DNA from: G963662655 sp963666875
Lineage (GTDB): Bacteria; Cloacimonadota; Cloacimonadia; Cloacimonadales; JAIOQZ01
NCBI GenBank assembly: GCA_963666875.2
Contig: CAXXPU010000002.1
Coordinates: 21,628 to 85,627, forward strand
Reading direction: 5' to 3'
DNA length: 64,000 nt
A program made the translations under genes and the position numbers. Of the stretch, positions 43,215 to 53,167 are shown piece by piece. The first letter of the stretch is position 1, and every line of letters begins with the position of its first letter. Below the pieces are notes generated by a model. The model had not been told where the DNA came from. It saw only the letters and a program-made list of their open reading frames with translations, and did no database searches.

Positions 43215-44216
43215 ATGAGCAAGCTACTCACACAAGAAGAAATCGATGCGCTGCTCTCCCAGGAAACTGGCGACGAGAAAGTAGCCCTCGGAGCGTCGGA
43301 CAAGCAAAAAGATCTGCGTCTGTACGACTTCCGTCGGCCCGAACGCGTATCGAAAGATCAGATAAAGACCCTGCGCAATATCCACGAGATATTCGCGAGG
43401 CTGCTTGCTCCGTATCTCTCCAGCACGCTTAGAACCATGGTCGATGTCAAAAGCCCCGTAATCGACCAGGTCACATATCTCGAATTTACCATGTCCGCGT
43501 CCGACTACACGAACATGTATATCTTCAGCATCGACAAGCTCGATGGGCAAGCGCTGCTGGATATCGATCCGGAGCTGACATTCTTCATCATCGATCGCCT
43601 CTTCGGCGGTACCGGCATACAGATCGCCAAGCGTACCGACATCCAGGACCTCACCGAAATCGAGCGTAGCGTCATGCGCAACATCGCCGAGAAAATCCTG
43701 GATAACTTCCGCGAAGCATGGCAGCAGATCGACGAATTGCAACCCAAAATCGATACCTTCGAGACAAACCCGCAGCTGGTGACCATCGCGCCATCCAGCG
43801 AAACCATGATCGTGCTCAACTTCCCGGTCACGGTGCGGAACTACGAATTCACCATACTGCTCTGCTTCCCCTACTTCATGATGGAGCCGCTTCTGAAAAA
43901 ACTGCTCAGCCAAAACTACATGGCACTCCTGAAGAAAAAGACGACCGTAGAAGATTACGAATCGCTCAAACGTACAGTCGAGCAGACTAATGTCGTGATG
44001 GATATTGATTTGGGAACTACCGAGATCACAATCGAAGATTTCCTGGGCCTGGAACCAGGAAACATCATCGCGCTGGATCAGCGCATCACGACACCGATCG
44101 TTGCCAAAGTCTCCTCGCATCCCAAGTTCATTGGTGAAATCAAGACACGAAGAAGTAAATACGTTTTCCAGGTTAGAAACTTTATCGATTCAGAAGGAGA
44201 GGTAATCCATGAGTGA
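43215..44216 (+). CDS. fliM: Flagellar motor switch protein FliM
   Basis: A 333-residue switch component. The N terminus is MSKLLTQEEIDALLSQ, the CheY-P-binding peptide region. The middle CheC-like domain includes LYDFRRPERVSKDQIKTLRNIHE, and the C-terminal SpoA domain (about 250-325) includes IDLGTTEITIEDFLGLEPGNII. FliM contacts FliG and sets rotation direction. It overlaps fliN by eight bases. A CheY gene is not in the window. Confidence 0.96.
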   Translation: MSKLLTQEEIDALLSQETGDEKVALGASDKQKDLRLYDFRRPERVSKDQIKTLRNIHEIFARLLAPYLSSTLRTMVDVKSPVIDQVTYLEFTMSASDYTNMYIFSIDKLDGQALLDIDPELTFFIIDRLFGGTGIQIAKRTDIQDLTEIERSVMRNIAEKILDNFREAWQQIDELQPKIDTFETNPQLVTIAPSSETMIVLNFPVTVRNYEFTILLCFPYFMMEPLLKKLLSQNYMALLKKKTTVEDYESLKRTVEQTNVVMDIDLGTTEITIEDFLGLEPGNIIALDQRITTPIVAKVSSHPKFIGEIKTRRSKYVFQVRNFIDSEGEVIHE

Positions 44217-45168
44217 TACCACAAAAGTCAATCAACTGATCAACATGTTCAGCGCCAATGCCGCGGCAGTGCTCTCCACGATCACCAACAACACCCTGGA
44301 GATCAACCCGTTGACTACGGAGGCTTTCGACTTCGCAAGAGTCGAATCCGAATTCGAACTGCCCGGCGTGATGCTAACGATAAATTTCTCCGGCGACCAG
44401 AATTTCCAGGTCTCGATCCTGCTCGATAAAAAGCTGGTGGCGATCCTCTCGGATCTGATGATGCTCGGCGACGGCGAGGTGGAATACTTCCCCGAGGAGC
44501 ACAACGACGCGATCCAGGAGATGTTCAATCAGGTGCTGGGAAGCCTCTCTTCCGAACTCTCCGGTATGGGTACCTCCCTCACCGGAAGCGTCTCGCAGGT
44601 CGAACTGACCGACATGGAGATCCAGAAGGATTTCCTCGAGGACAACATCATGTCGCGCCTGCACATGGAGATCCTCGAAAAGGAATTCTTCATCGACATC
44701 TTCCTTGACGACTTCGCCCAGACCTCGATCAACAACCTGTTCCAGGAATCTTCAGCAAGCCCTGCGCCAACGAAGGCAAAGTCTGCCGGTCCGCAGCCAG
44801 CGTCGTACGCCTCTGTCGATAGCAGACCGGAGCAGCCGATGGCATCAGTTTCCCATGCGCAGTTCGCCGAAGTGGATGATCGAATCGACCGGCCAATCAG
44901 CAATGTGAACATCGATATCCTCTACGATATCGTGCTGCCGATCACCGTGCAACTCGGACGCAAGGACATGAAGATCAAGGAAATCCTCGAGATCGGACAG
45001 GGATCGGTCATCGAGCTGGACAAGACGGCGGGTGACTACGTCGATCTGATCGTTAACGGCAAGAAATTCGCCATCGGAGAGGTGATGGTCGCCGACGAAA
45101 ACTACGCCGTGCGCATCGTCAGCCTCGTATCACGCAAGGAACGCATCAAGACGCTCGGGAATGTGTGA
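44209..45168 (+). CDS. fliN: Flagellar motor switch protein FliN (FliY-type, long form)
   Basis: A 319-residue protein. The C-terminal SpoA domain (about 230-310: DILYDIVLPITVQLGRKDM, ILEIGQGSVIELDK, ADENYAVRIV) is FliN. The first 180 residues form a CheC/FliY-like domain with one EMFNQVLG (E..N) motif of the CheC phosphatase kind, so a CheY-P phosphatase role is possible. A Pro/Ser/Ala linker joins the two. Enteric FliN is only about 137 residues. The start overlaps the fliM end. Confidence 0.92.
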   Translation: MSDTTKVNQLINMFSANAAAVLSTITNNTLEINPLTTEAFDFARVESEFELPGVMLTINFSGDQNFQVSILLDKKLVAILSDLMMLGDGEVEYFPEEHNDAIQEMFNQVLGSLSSELSGMGTSLTGSVSQVELTDMEIQKDFLEDNIMSRLHMEILEKEFFIDIFLDDFAQTSINNLFQESSASPAPTKAKSAGPQPASYASVDSRPEQPMASVSHAQFAEVDDRIDRPISNVNIDILYDIVLPITVQLGRKDMKIKEILEIGQGSVIELDKTAGDYVDLIVNGKKFAIGEVMVADENYAVRIVSLVSRKERIKTLGNV

Positions 45169-45614
45169 TGCGATGCTTCTTCGCCGCGATACTGCTCCTT
45201 TCCGCCTCGCTTCTGACGGGGCAAATGGACACACTGGCGACAGACTACGGAACATATAACGGACCGAGCACCATGGCAAGTCTCGGAACATTCATCTTCG
45301 GACTCGCAGTAGTCTTTGTGCTGCTCTTCGTGTTCCTGTGGGTGCTGAAACGATTCACGGTACAGGGAAGACGCATTTCGCAGCTCAAAGATACCTCTCA
45401 GATACTGGAAATCACGCCGCTCAACGCGAAGAACTCACTCGTGATCGTGAAATCGCTGAACGCAGTCTATATCCTCGGGATGACATCGGACCGGATCGAC
45501 CTCATCGACAAGGTCACCGATCCCGCAATCCTCGAAAAAATCGAAGTATCGTCCGGAAAACTTGAGCCGATCAAGTTCCGCGATATCATGCAGAAATTCG
45601 GCGGAAAGAAATGA
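45168..45614 (+). CDS. fliO: Flagellar biosynthetic protein FliO
   Basis: A 148-residue protein with a signal-like N-terminal segment, one firm membrane helix (about 38-62) and a cytoplasmic FliO domain (FTVQGRRISQL, ILEITPLNAKNSLVIV, VYILGMTSD). FliO helps FliP assemble the export gate. ATG 45168 overlaps the fliN stop as TGATG; an in-frame GTG lies one codon earlier. Its end overlaps fliP by four bases. Confidence 0.88.
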   Translation: MRCFFAAILLLSASLLTGQMDTLATDYGTYNGPSTMASLGTFIFGLAVVFVLLFVFLWVLKRFTVQGRRISQLKDTSQILEITPLNAKNSLVIVKSLNAVYILGMTSDRIDLIDKVTDPAILEKIEVSSGKLEPIKFRDIMQKFGGKK

Positions 45615-46348
45615 AACGTAAAGCAATATTCATTCTGCTGTTGATCCTGGCAGCCGGAATGCTGACCGCCCAAGCGCTTCCGCGCGTCACACTCGGCGTG
45701 GATGCCACGGACAACCCGCAGGATGTGGCGGTATCGCTTCAGATATTGCTGCTGATCACCATTCTCTCGGTGGCGCCCTCGATCCTGATCCTGATGACCT
45801 CCTTCACCCGCATCGCGGTTGTGCTGGGGATGGTCCGGAAGGCGGTCGGTACCCAATCGGCGCCCTCCAATCAGATCATCGTCGCGCTGGCGCTGTTCCT
45901 CACCTTCTTCATCATGGCGCCGGTATTCAAGGACATCAACGACACCGCGCTGCAGCCCTATCTGCGCGGCGAGATCGGCCATCAGGAAGCCTTCAAACTG
46001 GGCGTTCAGCCGCTTCGCACCTTCATGCTGAAGCAGACGCGCGAAAAAGACCTCGCCCTGATGGTCAACAACGCACACATGGAGAAACCGGAGAGCGCGA
46101 ATGACCTTCCGCTGCACGTGATCGTTCCCGCTTTCGCCATCAGTGAGCTGCGACTGGCCTTCCAGATGGGGTTCCTCTTGTACCTTCCATTCCTGATGAT
46201 CGACATGATCATCGCAAGTATCCTCATGTCCATGGGTATGATGATGCTGCCGCCGGTACTGATCTCAGCGCCATTCAAAATCCTCCTGTTCGTAATGGTG
46301 GATGGATGGTTCCTGGTGATTCAGTCGCTGGTGCTGAGCTTCAACTGA
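45611..46348 (+). CDS. fliP: Flagellar biosynthetic protein FliP
   Basis: A 245-residue export-gate protein with a cleavable signal peptide (to about residue 22) and four membrane helices. It has the FliP signatures LLLITILSVAPSILILMTSF, TRIAVVLGMVRKA, and near the C terminus FQMGFLLYLPFLMIDMI and ASILMSMGMMMLPP. FliP pentamers with FliQ and FliR form the export channel. Confidence 0.97.
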   Translation: MKRKAIFILLLILAAGMLTAQALPRVTLGVDATDNPQDVAVSLQILLLITILSVAPSILILMTSFTRIAVVLGMVRKAVGTQSAPSNQIIVALALFLTFFIMAPVFKDINDTALQPYLRGEIGHQEAFKLGVQPLRTFMLKQTREKDLALMVNNAHMEKPESANDLPLHVIVPAFAISELRLAFQMGFLLYLPFLMIDMIIASILMSMGMMMLPPVLISAPFKILLFVMVDGWFLVIQSLVLSFN

Positions 46349-46356
46349 GGTAGGTC

Positions 46357-46626
46357 ATGACACAGGAACTGGTGATCGAAATCGCCTCCCGTACCCTCTA
46401 TTTCACGCTGATCATCTCGGCGCCCATCCTGATTACGGGACTGGTGGTCGGTCTGTTGGTCTCGATCTTCCAGACGGTCACCCAGATCCGCGAAATGACA
46501 CTCACCTTCATCCCGAAGATCGCCGCGGTGCTCCTGGTCATGCTCTTCACCATACCGTGGATGCTCAATCGATTCATGGAGTACATGAACTACATCATCA
46601 ACATATTGCAGACGATGAACCGCTGA
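46357..46626 (+). CDS. fliQ: Flagellar biosynthetic protein FliQ
   Basis: An 89-residue protein of two membrane helices: TLYFTLIISAPILITGLVVG, then the loop IFQTVTQIREMTLTFIPK, the family signature, then the second helix AAVLLVMLFTIPWML. Size and order match FliQ. It starts eight bases after fliP and one base separates it from fliR. Confidence 0.96.
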   Translation: MTQELVIEIASRTLYFTLIISAPILITGLVVGLLVSIFQTVTQIREMTLTFIPKIAAVLLVMLFTIPWMLNRFMEYMNYIINILQTMNR

Positions 46627-46627
46627 C

Positions 46628-47410
46628 ATGTTCGAATATCTGGGAATCACCCTCGCCGAACTGGAGCAATTTCTGCTCATCCTGGTTCGCATCGGGGCAA
46701 TGCTGACCGCGATGCCGCTCCTCTCCTCACCCTCGATCGACATCCGTTTCCGCATGGCGCTAAGCATGTTTCTGGCATTTATCACCGCCAACGTGGTTCC
46801 CGTGCCGGAAGTCCTCCCCATCTCGTTCCTGCACCTGATATTCTTCACGGGCAAGGAAGTCCTGGTCGGGCTGGTCATCGGCGTAGCGTGTCGGATCATT
46901 TTCGAGGGACTTCATCTGGCAGGCTTCATGATGGGGCGTATGATGAGCCTCACCATGATGACGCTGGTCGATCCCACCAGTGAAGACAACGTCCAGGTGC
47001 TGGGTCAGATGAAATACTTCATCGCGGTGATGCTGCTGTTCGCGACCAATGGACACCTGTTCTTTTTTCAAGCGCTGTTCGACAGTTTTTACATCATTCC
47101 CTTGACAGAGGTTGGCTTCCAGGCGTCCTTGATGAATCAGATGGTGCGAATCACCGCCGAGATATTCGTGATCGGCATCAAGATCGGAGCGCCTGTATTC
47201 GCGGTACTCCTGATCGAACGCGTAATCCTCGGTCTTCTGGCGAAGCTGAATCCCGACATGCACGTGCTGATCGTGGCCATGCCGCTGGGAATCCTGGTCG
47301 GATTCTACATGCTGACCCTATACTGGGGTTACTTCGCGAGCGTGTTTCTGCATCTGTTTGACGGCTTCCGTGAGGACCTGATGGGAATTGTCAAAGCAAT
47401 GGGAGGTTGA
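46628..47410 (+). CDS. fliR: Flagellar biosynthetic protein FliR
   Basis: A 260-residue export-gate protein with about six membrane helices. Recognisable segments are LILVRIGAMLTAMPLLSS, KEVLVGLVIGVACRIIFEG, the LVDPTSEDNVQVLGQ loop and APVFAVLLIERVILGLLAKL. flhB and flhA, which usually follow, are absent; two small membrane proteins follow instead. Confidence 0.95.
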   Translation: MFEYLGITLAELEQFLLILVRIGAMLTAMPLLSSPSIDIRFRMALSMFLAFITANVVPVPEVLPISFLHLIFFTGKEVLVGLVIGVACRIIFEGLHLAGFMMGRMMSLTMMTLVDPTSEDNVQVLGQMKYFIAVMLLFATNGHLFFFQALFDSFYIIPLTEVGFQASLMNQMVRITAEIFVIGIKIGAPVFAVLLIERVILGLLAKLNPDMHVLIVAMPLGILVGFYMLTLYWGYFASVFLHLFDGFREDLMGIVKAMGG

Positions 47411-47412
47411 GA

Positions 47413-47664
47413 GTGAAATCGAGTTTGACCCTGGTTGTACGTATTCTATCGATGATATTGATCGTTTTCCTTATAATCCGTGGTTCGAGGCTGATCGGCA
47501 ATCTCTTCGCCCTGTTCGCACGATACTGGTTCATCGTTATACCGGTTCTGCTGGTTATATGGTTCTATCTTCGCACTCGCCAAAAGGAAAGAGACAGGCA
47601 AGCCCGGCGCGACAACCTGGATCCCGACAAAGAAATCATCGTCGATGAGGATAAACGAGATTGA
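47413..47664 (+). CDS. Small membrane protein, unknown
   Basis: An 83-residue protein. GTG 47413 is chosen because GGGAGG (47401-47406) gives good spacing; it starts two bases after the fliR stop. One or two membrane helices (about 5-25 and 35-55) are followed by a basic then acidic tail ending DKEIIVDEDKRD. No family is recognised. Tight coupling to fliR suggests co-expression with flagellar genes, but a flagellar role is unproven. Confidence 0.65.
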   Translation: MKSSLTLVVRILSMILIVFLIIRGSRLIGNLFALFARYWFIVIPVLLVIWFYLRTRQKERDRQARRDNLDPDKEIIVDEDKRD

Positions 47665-48008
47665 AAGCCATTGCCTATTCATTGCCGGTCTTCCTGCTCC
47701 TGCTGCTGATATTCGTCACGTTAAATATTCTCGACATCCATTCGACATTCCTGGTCGTGATGAATTCATCCACACGCAGCGAACGCAATCCCGTCGCGCG
47801 ATTCCTTCTGAAGAAACTTGGCGTCAAGCGCGGACTGGTCACGCTCAAGCTGCTCCTGATTCCCATCCTCGCGCTGATCGTCTGGTGGTATCCACAGGCA
47901 AGACGGGAAATCGTCGGTGTTCTGTTGATTAGCAATACGCTCTATCTACTGGTTGTAGGCAACAATTATCGCATCTTCCGAAGGATCCAGAGAAGGCGAA
48001 AAGTATAA
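47661..48008 (+). CDS. DUF5658-like small membrane protein
   Basis: A 115-residue protein with three membrane helices. The pattern NILDIHSTFLVV, then ERNPVARFLLKKLG and a Lys-containing hydrophobic helix, resembles DUF5658 (an ND/E-NP arrangement). It begins at a TTG that overlaps the previous stop (TTGA), so translation is coupled. The function is unknown. A palindromic repeat begins four bases before its stop codon ends (48004), so the repeat insertion may have trimmed the C terminus. Confidence 0.6.
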   Translation: MKAIAYSLPVFLLLLLIFVTLNILDIHSTFLVVMNSSTRSERNPVARFLLKKLGVKRGLVTLKLLLIPILALIVWWYPQARREIVGVLLISNTLYLLVVGNNYRIFRRIQRRRKV

Positions 48009-48144
48009 CCCCCCTTAATCCCCCCTTGTCAGGGGGGTGAAGATGGCAAATCGGTCACTTTCTCACCCCCCTGACAAGAGGGTGAAGATGGCAAATCGGT
48101 CACTTTCTCACCCCCCTGACAAGGGGGGATTAAGGGGGGTTATA
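48004..48144. repeat. C-rich palindromic repeat with internal 45-bp duplication
   Basis: The arms TATAACCCCCCTTAATCCCC and their exact inverse end the element at 48004 and 48144. The centre contains GTGAAGATGGCAAATCGGTC twice, 45 bases apart (48037 and 48082). It is the same family as 3126-3232 and 57898-57988, with TTAAT in place of TTTGT in the arms. Confidence 0.85.
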
Positions 48145-48233
48145 CATTTATCACGATTTTCTTCTTGCCTTCACTTCGACCACATACAGGATGACGACAA
48201 ATCGAGATCAGCAAGATTAACGAGGTGGATAAC

Positions 48234-49040
48234 ATGGAGCTATACAATCAATTACGGGATAAGAGCAAGCTTTTCCTCATCGCGGGGCCATGCGTGATCG
48301 AGGACGAACCCATCATGTACAAGACCGCTGAAGCGCTGATGAAAGAGACCGACAAGCGCGGCATCACATTCGTTTTCAAATCGTCGTATAGAAAGGCAAA
48401 CCGCACTGCTGTCACATCCTTCCAGGGACCAGGCATGGACAAAGGACTCATGCTGCTGCAAAAACTGAAAAAGGAATTCGGTTTCCCCGTCCTGACCGAT
48501 GTTCACGAAACCGGCGAGGTGGATGAAGCGGCAAAGGTTGCCGACATCCTGCAAATACCCGCATTCCTGAGTCGCCAGACAGCCCTCATCCAGAAAGCGG
48601 CAACCACGGGGCGCATCGTCAATATCAAGAAGGCCCAGTTCATGGCGCCTGAGGACATCCGTAACGCCGCACAGAAGGTCACAGCGGAAAACAACTACAA
48701 TGTCCTGCTGACCGAGCGCGGAACCTGCTTCGGCTACCACGACCTGGTGGTGGATTTCCGAAGCTTCGCGATCATGAGCGGCATGGGGTTCCCGGTTATT
48801 TACGACGTAACTCACAGCATGCAGAAACCGTCTCTACATCATACTACCGGCGGAACACCCGAATTCGTGCCCATGATGGCGCGTGCGGCGCTCGCCACCG
48901 GATTTGTTGACGGACTCTTCATCGAGACGCATCCGGCGCCCATCGAAGCGCTCAGCGACGCCTCCAGTATGATTCCGCTCGCGGATATGCCCTCGCTGCT
49001 CGATCAGTGTGTGCAGTTTTTCCAGATGAGAAAAAAGTGA
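48234..49040 (+). CDS. kdsA: 3-deoxy-8-phosphooctulonate synthase (KDO-8-P synthase)
   Basis: A 268-residue TIM-barrel enzyme that condenses phosphoenolpyruvate with arabinose 5-phosphate to form KDO-8-phosphate for LPS inner core. Signatures: FLIAGPCVIED, FKSSYRKANRT, SFQGPGMDKGL, VLTDVHE, IPAFLSRQTALI, VLLTERGTCFGYHDL and FIETHPAP. ATG 48234 follows GAGGTGGATAAC; a GTG at 48225 is inside that ribosome site. The Asn/Cys position that separates metal-dependent from independent forms was not assigned. Confidence 0.96.
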   Translation: MELYNQLRDKSKLFLIAGPCVIEDEPIMYKTAEALMKETDKRGITFVFKSSYRKANRTAVTSFQGPGMDKGLMLLQKLKKEFGFPVLTDVHETGEVDEAAKVADILQIPAFLSRQTALIQKAATTGRIVNIKKAQFMAPEDIRNAAQKVTAENNYNVLLTERGTCFGYHDLVVDFRSFAIMSGMGFPVIYDVTHSMQKPSLHHTTGGTPEFVPMMARAALATGFVDGLFIETHPAPIEALSDASSMIPLADMPSLLDQCVQFFQMRKK

Positions 49041-49049
49041 GATTGAACT

Positions 49050-51104
49050 TTACTCCGTAACGAATCGATCCTGTGGAAATACGATCTCGAAGCGACTCCC
49101 GATATGGAGCGTGCTTTCGACGGTGATATTCGCGTCGTAACTCTCTAAAAGCTGCTTCGATATCGCAAGTCCGATCCCCCTGCCCATACCGTCTTTCGCC
49201 TCCTTCGAGGAATGAAACGGCTCGAAGATGTTGGCCAGATCTTCCTGTGCAATACCGATTCCCGTGTCTTCAACCGCGATGATCAGGTGCTGTTCGCGCC
49301 TGAACGTCTGGATCGTGATGGCCTTCTCGCCCGTTGTTTTCACCGCATCGACCGCGTTGGAGATCAGATTGGACAGCGCCTGGCTTATATCACTGTAAAC
49401 CGCCATGATCTTCGGCAGGTCGTCCGCCAGCTCGATTACCTTGCGCACGTTGTTCTTGAAATAGAGGTTGTGGTCGAAGAAAGCCAGCTCCAGCTTCACC
49501 AGCTCGTTGATCTCGATCGGACGCGCCGAGAAGATCACCGCTTCCGACATCCGGTTCATCAGCGACTTGATGATCTCAGCCATGCGCTGACCGTTCTCTT
49601 GAAGCTTCATGAGATCACGATGATCGCCGAACTCGGTGCGCAGAAAGTGGACATACGCCAGCATGTTGTGTAGCGGTGAATTGAGATTGTGCGAAATCCC
49701 TTCGATCAGGAGCCCGATTTCGGCGAGTTTCTTCGAGGTCTGAAGCTGCATCTCGAGTCTTTGTCGTTCGATCTCCGCTTCTCTCTGCTGGGTAATTTCC
49801 GAGATCAGCCCAAGGTAGTTCGCCTGATCGTCCTGCCTGTACTCGTTCACGAACAGCAGGTAGTAACGACCATCGACCTCGATCTCTCTACCATCCTGGT
49901 ATTCGGATATCTTTTCGTTGAATTGCTCGGGACTGCTCCCCCATATCTGACAGAGGTTCTCGATGGTTCCCAGACTGCTGAAGATATCGCCAAACGCCTT
50001 GTTCGAAATCACCAGGTAGCCCTGGTTGTCGCTCCAGAAGATGCCTTCCTTGATGTTGGTAACGATGGTCTCGTACTTCTTCACCGAGCCGTAATACTCC
50101 TTGAACGAGCGAAGGATCCCGTTGAACGAAGAGACCAGCAGGTCGAGCTGGGAATAATGGCCGTCGGCGATCTCTTCCGACCGGACAGGATTGCTGGCAA
50201 TCCGGTTCATCTCGTAGCTTAGCTTTTCCACCGGATTCATCAGGAAGGACGCCGCCTTGCGTGCGAGAAGCAGCGCGGAAACGATCGACAGGAACGAGAG
50301 TGAAAGCCCGCCAATCCAGAACAGGCGCTTCATCTGTATGACGAAGTAGCGCTCCGTCTGCATGTTCACGATGGCGATCGGCTTGCCGAAGATATCTTCG
50401 AGAAAGAAATTGGCGGAGAGCAGGTTTTCCGGTTGCTCCTCGATGTAAATACCTTCCGGTGAAGAGAGGATGTTGTCTATCATCTGGCGCTCGGGAATAT
50501 ACGACCCGGCAGGTGCAGACTTGACAAGATCCCAGTCGAGCGGTACGGTCTGAAAATCTTTCAGCGTGTTGATGTAGAGATTTTCGGGCACGGTGTAATT
50601 CCAGTAGAGCACCAGAATCACCGGATTCGATTCGTCGCTGTTCATCACCGAATAGGTCATGATATAACGTTTTCCGTTTCCGAGGTAGTATCCCGAGCCG
50701 TCCCGCCTCTCGCTGCTGATTTCCAGAAGCTTCTCCCGTTGTTCCTCCGTGAGCTGGATACCCGATCCGACAATCCGGTCCGGCGTGAGAAGGATATATG
50801 AATCGAGATCGGAGATTTCTCGCGATAGAAAGCTGAGGAAGTGGTTGTCGATGTCCTGATTGAATATAGTGCCCAGCGTATCGGTGATGGCGATCTGTTT
50901 TTGAATGGACTGACTGGTGCGCTTGCTCTCCAGAAATTTCACGTTCTGCGCAAGACTGCGTATGTTGTTGATATCTTTCTGCTTGACGATCGTACTGAGC
51001 AGGAAGTAGCCGGTGACCAGAAAGACGGAGATCGGAACCACCAGCGCGGCGGTAAGGATCATCGCTGCCCGTTCCTGAAGAAATTTACGCGTTGTCTGTC
51101 CCAT
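49050..51104 (-). CDS. Membrane sensor histidine kinase with PAS domain
   Basis: A 684-residue kinase. Membrane helices at about 14-37 and 246-268 bracket a roughly 200-residue extracytoplasmic sensor. A HAMP-like segment and a PAS domain (about 345-445) follow, then a HisKA-type helix with the phospho-His in EGISHNLNSPLHNML, and an HATPase domain with N-box LSNLISNAVDAV, G1 DTGIGI and GRGIGLAISK. The H-box is atypical (SHNLNSP rather than HELRTP), as in NtrB/AtoS-like kinases. No response regulator gene is adjacent. It is convergent with kdsA, with nine bases between the stops. Confidence 0.92.
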   Translation of the reverse strand: MGQTTRKFLQERAAMILTAALVVPISVFLVTGYFLLSTIVKQKDINNIRSLAQNVKFLESKRTSQSIQKQIAITDTLGTIFNQDIDNHFLSFLSREISDLDSYILLTPDRIVGSGIQLTEEQREKLLEISSERRDGSGYYLGNGKRYIMTYSVMNSDESNPVILVLYWNYTVPENLYINTLKDFQTVPLDWDLVKSAPAGSYIPERQMIDNILSSPEGIYIEEQPENLLSANFFLEDIFGKPIAIVNMQTERYFVIQMKRLFWIGGLSLSFLSIVSALLLARKAASFLMNPVEKLSYEMNRIASNPVRSEEIADGHYSQLDLLVSSFNGILRSFKEYYGSVKKYETIVTNIKEGIFWSDNQGYLVISNKAFGDIFSSLGTIENLCQIWGSSPEQFNEKISEYQDGREIEVDGRYYLLFVNEYRQDDQANYLGLISEITQQREAEIERQRLEMQLQTSKKLAEIGLLIEGISHNLNSPLHNMLAYVHFLRTEFGDHRDLMKLQENGQRMAEIIKSLMNRMSEAVIFSARPIEINELVKLELAFFDHNLYFKNNVRKVIELADDLPKIMAVYSDISQALSNLISNAVDAVKTTGEKAITIQTFRREQHLIIAVEDTGIGIAQEDLANIFEPFHSSKEAKDGMGRGIGLAISKQLLESYDANITVESTLHIGSRFEIVFPQDRFVTE

Positions 51105-51173
51105 CGAAGCTCCTTGGTCTGGAGCGTGAAGATTTACTCCCCGGTGTCAATGAATATTTACCGGCACCTCTCC

Positions 51174-51255
51174 CCATGGACCGCCAAGTTCCAGCTTGGC
51201 ATCCCTCTCCATCTCCGCGTTCCCAGAGAATGCCGAGCTGGAGCTCGGCGGTCCA
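51174..51255. repeat. GGACCGCC palindrome
   Basis: GGACCGCCAAGTTCCAGCTT at the left is the inverse (with a few changes) of GAGCTGGAGCTCGGCGGTCC at the right. The unit spans about 80 bases between the sensor kinase gene and clpX. It matches the ends of 12102-12251. Confidence 0.65.
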
Positions 51256-51287
51256 AAAAGAAAAACCCCGCAGCATTCACCGCGGGG
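51255..51287 (-). terminator. Terminator after clpX
   Basis: On the minus strand CCCCGC-GGTGAATGCT-GCGGGG is followed by TTTTTCTTTTT. It lies 22 bases after the clpX stop codon. Confidence 0.88.
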
Positions 51288-51308
51288 CATGTATAGAGAT
51301 AATCGGAA

Positions 51309-52547
<1,239 letters not shown>

Positions 52548-52571
52548 AATGAACCTCTTTTGACAAGGACA

Positions 52572-53165
52572 CTATTTTTTATCGGGTCTCTTCTCTTTTA
52601 CATCGTCAATCAAGCCGTATTCTTTAGCTTCGAATGCGCGCATAAAGAAATTTCTGTCCGAGTCCTTTTCGATTTTTTCGAGCGGTTGACCGGTGTGAAG
52701 CGCTAGAAGCTCGTTCAACCGCTGTTTCGCGTAGAGAATTTCCTTGGTCTGAATCTCGATATCGCTTGCCTGCCCCTGCGCACCGCCCAGTGGCTGATGG
52801 ATCATGATACGGCTGTTTGGCAGCGCATATCGTTTACCTTTCTCGCCAGCGGCGAGGAGGAAAGCGCCCATGCTGGCAGCCTGACCGATCGCGATCGTAC
52901 TCACGGCCGGACGGATGAACTGCATGGTGTCGTATATCGCAAGTCCCGAGGTGATCACGCCACCCGGGCTGTTGATGTACATGTAGATATCCTTGTCGGG
53001 ATTCTCGCCTTCAAGGTGAATCAACTGCGCGATGACAATGTTGGCGACCGCGTCGTCGATGGGTGATCCCAGAAAGATGATACGGTCTTTCAACAGGCGC
53101 GAATAGATATCGTACGCCCGTTCGTTGCGTCCGCTCTGTTCTACGACAATCGGTACTAACGGCAT
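52572..53165 (-). CDS. clpP: ATP-dependent Clp protease proteolytic subunit ClpP
   Basis: A 197-residue serine peptidase. Ser98 (IGQAASMGAFLL) and His123 (MIHQPLGG) are visible, with the Asp region in EKDSDRNFFM. Other family signatures are RIIFLGSPIDDAVAN and YMYINSPGGVITSG. It forms the tetradecameric chamber paired with ClpX. It begins two bases after the tig stop. Confidence 0.97.
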   Translation of the reverse strand: MPLVPIVVEQSGRNERAYDIYSRLLKDRIIFLGSPIDDAVANIVIAQLIHLEGENPDKDIYMYINSPGGVITSGLAIYDTMQFIRPAVSTIAIGQAASMGAFLLAAGEKGKRYALPNSRIMIHQPLGGAQGQASDIEIQTKEILYAKQRLNELLALHTGQPLEKIEKDSDRNFFMRAFEAKEYGLIDDVKEKRPDKK

Positions 53166-53167
53166 CG

